Shown here piece after piece: positions 60,455 to 64,000 of a stretch of DNA of 64,000 nt. Each line of letters starts with the position of its first letter. Position 1 is the first letter of the stretch. Both the position numbers and the translations under genes were made by a program. Location: NCBI GenBank assembly GCA_002319075.1, contig NVQB01000001.1:4898001-4962000 (forward strand), given 5' to 3'. Source of the stretch: Sphingobacteriaceae bacterium (GTDB lineage Bacteria; Bacteroidota; Bacteroidia; B-17B0; Aurantibacillaceae). Below the pieces are notes generated by a model that saw only the letters and a list, made by a program, of their open reading frames with translations, had not been told where the DNA came from and did no database searches.

Positions 60455-61216
60455 TTATTTCCTGCACAAGTAAATCATTTCTCCGGCCGGAAGTCTGTAT
60501 CTGTCAACCAATTCAGGACTCAAAGTGTTTACAAAATCATCCACGGTGACATTAAATCCTGCTGCTGCTAACTTGTCTTTGTAGTCTAATCCAAATAAAC
60601 GTACGTGGTCTTTTTGCCAGTAATGAATTTCGCGATCTGCTTCGCTGGTAATGCTTTTATCTTCGTAGGTTGTAGCGCGGGTGGTATCTAGAGGCACTTG
60701 AAAAACTCCCCAGCCTCCCGGTTTCATAATACGGTACAATTCACGCATGCATTGGTCAGCATCTTCAACATGTTCTAAAACGTGATTGCAAAAAATAACA
60801 TCAAAGCTATTGTCAGTAAATGGCGCCTTGTGTAAGTCGAAATGAATGTCGGCAATAGGGCTGTTATAGTCGCCAGTCGTGTAGTCCAGGTTTTTCTGCG
60901 CTTTGAATAATTTGTAAAAACACTGCTCTGGCGCGATGTGCAACATTTTATGAGGCTTTGTGAAAAAGTCTGTTTTTTGTTTAAGATACAGCCACAGCAA
61001 CCGGTGACGCTCTAGGGATAAGCTGCCCGGACATAAAACATTTTTACGTTTAGCTTTACCGCTGTAGCCATAAGGTAAAAACTTACGGTAGGTTTTGCCG
61101 GTAATAGGATCTTCGTAACGATTGCCGTAGTAAAGTATTGGAGCAATTTTACTAAAGCCAAGGCTAAACCAAATGAGGATAGGGCGGGGTATTGTTCTTA
61201 GAAGGAAATGAAACAC
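60455..61216 (-). CDS. Class I SAM-dependent methyltransferase
   Basis: 253 aa. Starts at GTG 61216, supported by a TAATTTTG box 18 bases upstream. SAM-binding core: HIAPEQCFYKLFK (motif I area), DYTTGDYNSP (acidic residue for ribose), FDVIFCNHVLEHVEDADQCMRELYRIMKPGGWGVFQVP (motifs IV-VI, by position about 140-178). The N-terminal hydrophobic segment (RPILIWFSLGFSKIAPILY) might attach it to the membrane. The methyl acceptor is not known; no biosynthetic neighbours are visible. Confidence 0.85.
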   Translation of the reverse strand: MFHFLLRTIPRPILIWFSLGFSKIAPILYYGNRYEDPITGKTYRKFLPYGYSGKAKRKNVLCPGSLSLERHRLLWLYLKQKTDFFTKPHKMLHIAPEQCFYKLFKAQKNLDYTTGDYNSPIADIHFDLHKAPFTDNSFDVIFCNHVLEHVEDADQCMRELYRIMKPGGWGVFQVPLDTTRATTYEDKSITSEADREIHYWQKDHVRLFGLDYKDKLAAAGFNVTVDDFVNTLSPELVDRYRLPAGEMIYLCRK

Positions 61217-61234
61217 GCGTATAAAATTAGATTA

Positions 61235-61242
61235 CAAAATTA
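61235..61242 (-). promoter_or_regulatory. -7 promoter box (TAATTTTG) of the methyltransferase gene
   Basis: Exact TAnnTTTG on the minus strand, ending 18 bases before GTG 61216, supporting the non-ATG start. No TTG at the usual distance. Confidence 0.45.
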
Positions 61243-61257
61243 AGATTTTTAGGGAGA

Positions 61258-62733
61258 TTACGCCTTCCTTGGAAGCGCTAGTTGTTTTGCAAAAAGTCGA
61301 TTAAAAAGAGGCTGAAAAACTATAAAAGCAATTAGACCGAAATAAATACAAATTGAGTTCCACTTCTCATATTCAGCCCGCCAATAATCGTAAAGAAAGC
61401 GTCCTTCATAATCTACCTTTATCTTGGGAGCTTCAGGATTATTTATGCCGTCTTTAATGATATCGATATCATAGGAATTAAACCGGTATTCATGGTTGTG
61501 AAACAACTCTGTATATTCATGTAAGATGATGACTATTATTAAAGGAAGATAAGCTGCGAATACAAAAAAAGCCTGGTTAAGTATATTGACGTCCGGTTTA
61601 AAATAATTACTACGCAACCCAAAGAATAAACTTACCGTGCAGACTGCCACAAATAAAAATGTCCAGAATGTTGTTGCATTTGTTGATGAATCTGTGTAAC
61701 CAAAATGAATAAGCTGTGAGAAAATAAGCGCAACAATAGGATAAAAAATATAGACGAGCGCTACAATGAGATATTGTCTCCAATTGTTCATCTTAAACAA
61801 TATCAGCAACGTAGTGAAAAAGAAAATGATATGGAGTAAGGTCTTAAAATAATCTGCCGTAAAAATAAAAAGATGAAAATACTGAGCTTCACTGACGTTT
61901 TGCAGGATCATCCTCATATTACTACCATAAGACTCGGAATATCTTAAAGTAGTGTCCGTGTTTATGCGTCTAAGATTTCTTAAGGATAAATATTCTTTTT
62001 TATACTCTTCTTCGCTGAACTTGTAAAGGACACCATACTTTTTTGAAACCTCTAAATAATCTTTAATTCTTTGATGAAGTTCTTGTTCACTTATTCGGGA
62101 ATTATAGATGTGACCTGGTTTGGTAAGCTTATAAGCGTTGTGAAAATCCTGATTAGAAAGGTATGGAGTAAAATAATCCCGTGCAGAATTATTCAGTTTC
62201 TTTAAATTAAAATACTGATTTTCATTCTCATCATCTTTATTGCTCAAGCGGTAAGTCTGGTATTTCGTCTTAGAATTTACCAAATACCCATAGTTTTCGT
62301 TAAGCGTGTGAATGTCGTTAAGTAATTCGCTTTTATCAAATGTGTTCGCCACTCTTTGATTATAGATAAATTCAAAAGGATATGGCGATAGTGCGAAAAT
62401 GGAAAGCGATAGGAATACTAGGATAAAACTCAGGTAAGAATCGGGAGCTTGTTGTTTTCCGTAAGTTTTATCCTTATTAAAAATTACATAATTGTAAGTC
62501 CAGATGCAAATAAATACAAACCCGATTAGGCTTATGAGGAAATACCAAAGCCCATAGTTAATCTTACTTTCAAACTGAAAAGGTATTACTGCTCCCAGGA
62601 GAGCCGACAGGAACATAAGCACAAAGCCATGCCAGATTGCATAATGGATTTTACTCATCCATACTACCGGATAATTTTCCAGTAAAAGGGTATCCAGCTT
62701 ATTTAAAAATTTTGGAGTTATGGATTTCAACAT
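61258..62733 (-). CDS. Multi-pass membrane protein, probable partner of the ABC ATPase
   Basis: 491 aa from ATG 62733 (MLKSITPKFL); the longer frame begins at GTG 62781 and overlaps the ATPase gene. It has three transmembrane helices near the start (LMFLSALLGAVIPF, LWYFLISLIGFVFICIWTY, FILVFLSLSIFAL), a soluble extracytoplasmic region of about 170 residues, then five or six more helices. The gene begins one base after the stop of the ABC ATPase gene, so it is probably the permease of an ABC-2-like exporter, although the sequence is not like a known permease family. The cargo is unknown. Confidence 0.7.
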   Translation of the reverse strand: MLKSITPKFLNKLDTLLLENYPVVWMSKIHYAIWHGFVLMFLSALLGAVIPFQFESKINYGLWYFLISLIGFVFICIWTYNYVIFNKDKTYGKQQAPDSYLSFILVFLSLSIFALSPYPFEFIYNQRVANTFDKSELLNDIHTLNENYGYLVNSKTKYQTYRLSNKDDENENQYFNLKKLNNSARDYFTPYLSNQDFHNAYKLTKPGHIYNSRISEQELHQRIKDYLEVSKKYGVLYKFSEEEYKKEYLSLRNLRRINTDTTLRYSESYGSNMRMILQNVSEAQYFHLFIFTADYFKTLLHIIFFFTTLLILFKMNNWRQYLIVALVYIFYPIVALIFSQLIHFGYTDSSTNATTFWTFLFVAVCTVSLFFGLRSNYFKPDVNILNQAFFVFAAYLPLIIVIILHEYTELFHNHEYRFNSYDIDIIKDGINNPEAPKIKVDYEGRFLYDYWRAEYEKWNSICIYFGLIAFIVFQPLFNRLFAKQLALPRKA

Positions 62734-62734
62734 A

Positions 62735-63946
62735 TTAAATGTCTTTGTGAAAGAGTTTTCGGGTAGACTGGCTGATATCACGGATATAATTCAGCTCGAC
62801 TTCTTTTTGTTCAAGTAACTTGGTGAGTGTATAAAGGGTGCTGTCGGTTCCTGTATGTATGATAAAAGAGGTTCCGGCGTTTTCAATTTTATAATCTGTT
62901 TTCCCTGCAAAGCAAATAGTAAGTTGGTCGAGATCAAACTTTCCAGATATTTCAAAAGTATTGTGTTGGCGGTTTAGCGCGAAATCTCCGCGTTGACCGT
63001 TATACAAAGTTTCCCCCTGTCTGATAAAAATTATGTTATCCGCTACCTTTTCAATTTCGTGAAGATTTTGTGAAGTTAATATAACAGCCATAGGGTGGGA
63101 GGCAGACTGAGTGAAAAAACGCAGGTCCTGCAAAAACAATTGCTGCGCATTAATGTCAAGGTTAGCAAGCGGCTCATCCAGTAGAAGCAATTTCGGTTTC
63201 CATAAAAGCATCTTTGCAAGTTCAAAACGTAATCGGTACCCGCTTGATATTTCTGTCCATTTAAGGTCACGAAATTTATCAAGACCTAACCGAAAAAGAA
63301 TGTAGTCTATTTGTTTCTCATTTGCTTTGCCTTTAATGTCGTGAATAGTGGCGTGAAATTTAAGATTCTCCAATAAAGTGCCATGCCACTTATCTATGCG
63401 TTGCGGAATGAAGGCGAGTTTGTTTTTTATCCCGTACCAATCCTTTTTCAGACCCTGCAATGCCGGGTAATCCAAAGTACCAGTGTCTGCGCTTAATTCG
63501 CCTGCAAGAATCCTTAAAAGTGTTGTTTTGCCGTTTCCATTTTCTCCTACTACACCGGTAATTTCACCGCTTCTTAAATAAACATTCAGAGGTTTTAAAG
63601 TAAAGCGATTTCTTCCTTTAGAAAATACTTTTGAAATTCCCTCTGCTTTCAAAACGAATTCTTTTAAAGTATCAGCAATTTCTTTGTCTGTAAATTTGAC
63701 TTGTTTGAGTTGATCAAGCAAACGTGAAGCCTTAGAAGGGAAATCCCTGTCAAAGTTTAGCTGGTCGTTTTCAACTACTCCCTCCAAAAAAGCTTTTCTC
63801 AGGTCCAGCACATCTTTGCGGGTTTCCGCCTCTATCTCGAATTCTTCACCCAGATCCATAAGTCTTCGGGTTACTAAACTGAAATCGCTGTGTTGTATCG
63901 CATTTTCAATATCTGAAATATACTTTTGCTGAATATTCATCCACAT
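62735..63946 (-). CDS. ABC transporter ATP-binding protein with N-terminal extension
   Basis: 403 aa from ATG 63946; ATG 63940 is equally possible. A helical extension of about 98 residues precedes one ABC domain: Walker A GENGNGKT (134-141), signature SSGYRLRFE in place of the usual LSGGQ, Walker B LLLLDEPLANLD, H-loop position replaced by SQNLHE. The C-terminal 90 residues are a small beta-rich domain. The gene is followed after one base by the membrane protein, forming a two-gene ABC exporter-like unit. The degenerate signature and the lack of a typical H-loop His suggest weak or altered ATPase activity. Confidence 0.83.
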   Translation of the reverse strand: MWMNIQQKYISDIENAIQHSDFSLVTRRLMDLGEEFEIEAETRKDVLDLRKAFLEGVVENDQLNFDRDFPSKASRLLDQLKQVKFTDKEIADTLKEFVLKAEGISKVFSKGRNRFTLKPLNVYLRSGEITGVVGENGNGKTTLLRILAGELSADTGTLDYPALQGLKKDWYGIKNKLAFIPQRIDKWHGTLLENLKFHATIHDIKGKANEKQIDYILFRLGLDKFRDLKWTEISSGYRLRFELAKMLLWKPKLLLLDEPLANLDINAQQLFLQDLRFFTQSASHPMAVILTSQNLHEIEKVADNIIFIRQGETLYNGQRGDFALNRQHNTFEISGKFDLDQLTICFAGKTDYKIENAGTSFIIHTGTDSTLYTLTKLLEQKEVELNYIRDISQSTRKLFHKDI

Positions 63947-64000
63947 AAAAATAAAGATAGAAATTTAAATTAAAGCTGTTTTGTTGGGTTTCTATTAGTT

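Noticed and set aside
1-64000. CRISPR arrays, prophage genes, IS elements and rRNA
   Set aside because: None seen: no regularly spaced repeats with unique spacers, no transposase or integrase, no capsid or terminase, no rRNA sequence.

Overview
The window looks like a chromosomal segment of a Bacteroidota bacterium (Flavobacteriia/Sphingobacteriia-like). The evidence is: four secreted proteins ending in type IX secretion (T9SS) sorting domains (two CHU_C/type B, two type A), a TonB-dependent receptor paired with a DUF4249 lipoprotein, LytTR and Reg_prop/Y_Y_Y signalling proteins, DUF6702, many hairpins with long T-tracts, and promoters of the TTG-N18-20-TAnnTTTG type. Base composition is AT-rich with little visible variation, and almost everything reads as ordinary core or accessory chromosome. 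No phage, conjugative or CRISPR locus was seen.

Layout. 1-0.8 kb: end of a surface-glycan cluster (DegT aminotransferase tail, sugar transferase). 0.8-15.4 kb: two very large T9SS adhesin-like proteins, a secreted M43 metalloprotease, an MBL hydrolase and the PcrA/UvrD helicase. 15.6-20.3 kb: a M1 peptidase/HupE-like/DUF6702 module and a secreted-protein gene next to a decayed paralogue. 20.3-25.1 kb: a M23-LysM peptidase, an LRR protein, HMG-CoA lyase and PyrD. 25.2-33 kb: a small lipoprotein, a Cas4-like/DEDD nuclease (DUF2779), EttA, an outer-membrane barrel and a universal stress protein. 33.3-39.2 kb: a DUF4249/TonB-receptor pair followed by a LytS/LytTR two-component pair. 39.5-42 kb: tRNA-Leu(GAG), a GIY-YIG nuclease gene and a second, interrupted copy of the tRNA 5' part; this is the most unusual spot in the window. 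42-45 kb: a MarR/VOC/AraC/TetX-like monooxygenase cluster with a visible operator. 45-52 kb: an OmpA-like K/A/E-rich protein, a CPA1 antiporter, a TPR protein, Dps and an acyl-CoA dehydrogenase. 51.6-57.5 kb: a Reg_prop hybrid-type sensor and NarL-type regulator, a T9SS YCF48-like propeller protein, and an ArsR/SRPBCC pair with a clear double operator. 57.6-64 kb: a secreted unknown, a second Usp, a PlsC-like acyltransferase, a methyltransferase and an ABC ATPase/membrane-protein pair.

How they work together: most of the window serves the envelope (secretion of adhesins and proteases by T9SS, nutrient uptake by TonB receptor, cell-wall remodelling by M23) and stress or xenobiotic response (Dps, Usp, MarR/AraC/TetX-like, ArsR/SRPBCC). 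Several small regulatory sites could be read directly from the sequence and were used to choose start codons. Several secreted proteins appear to start at TTG or GTG.
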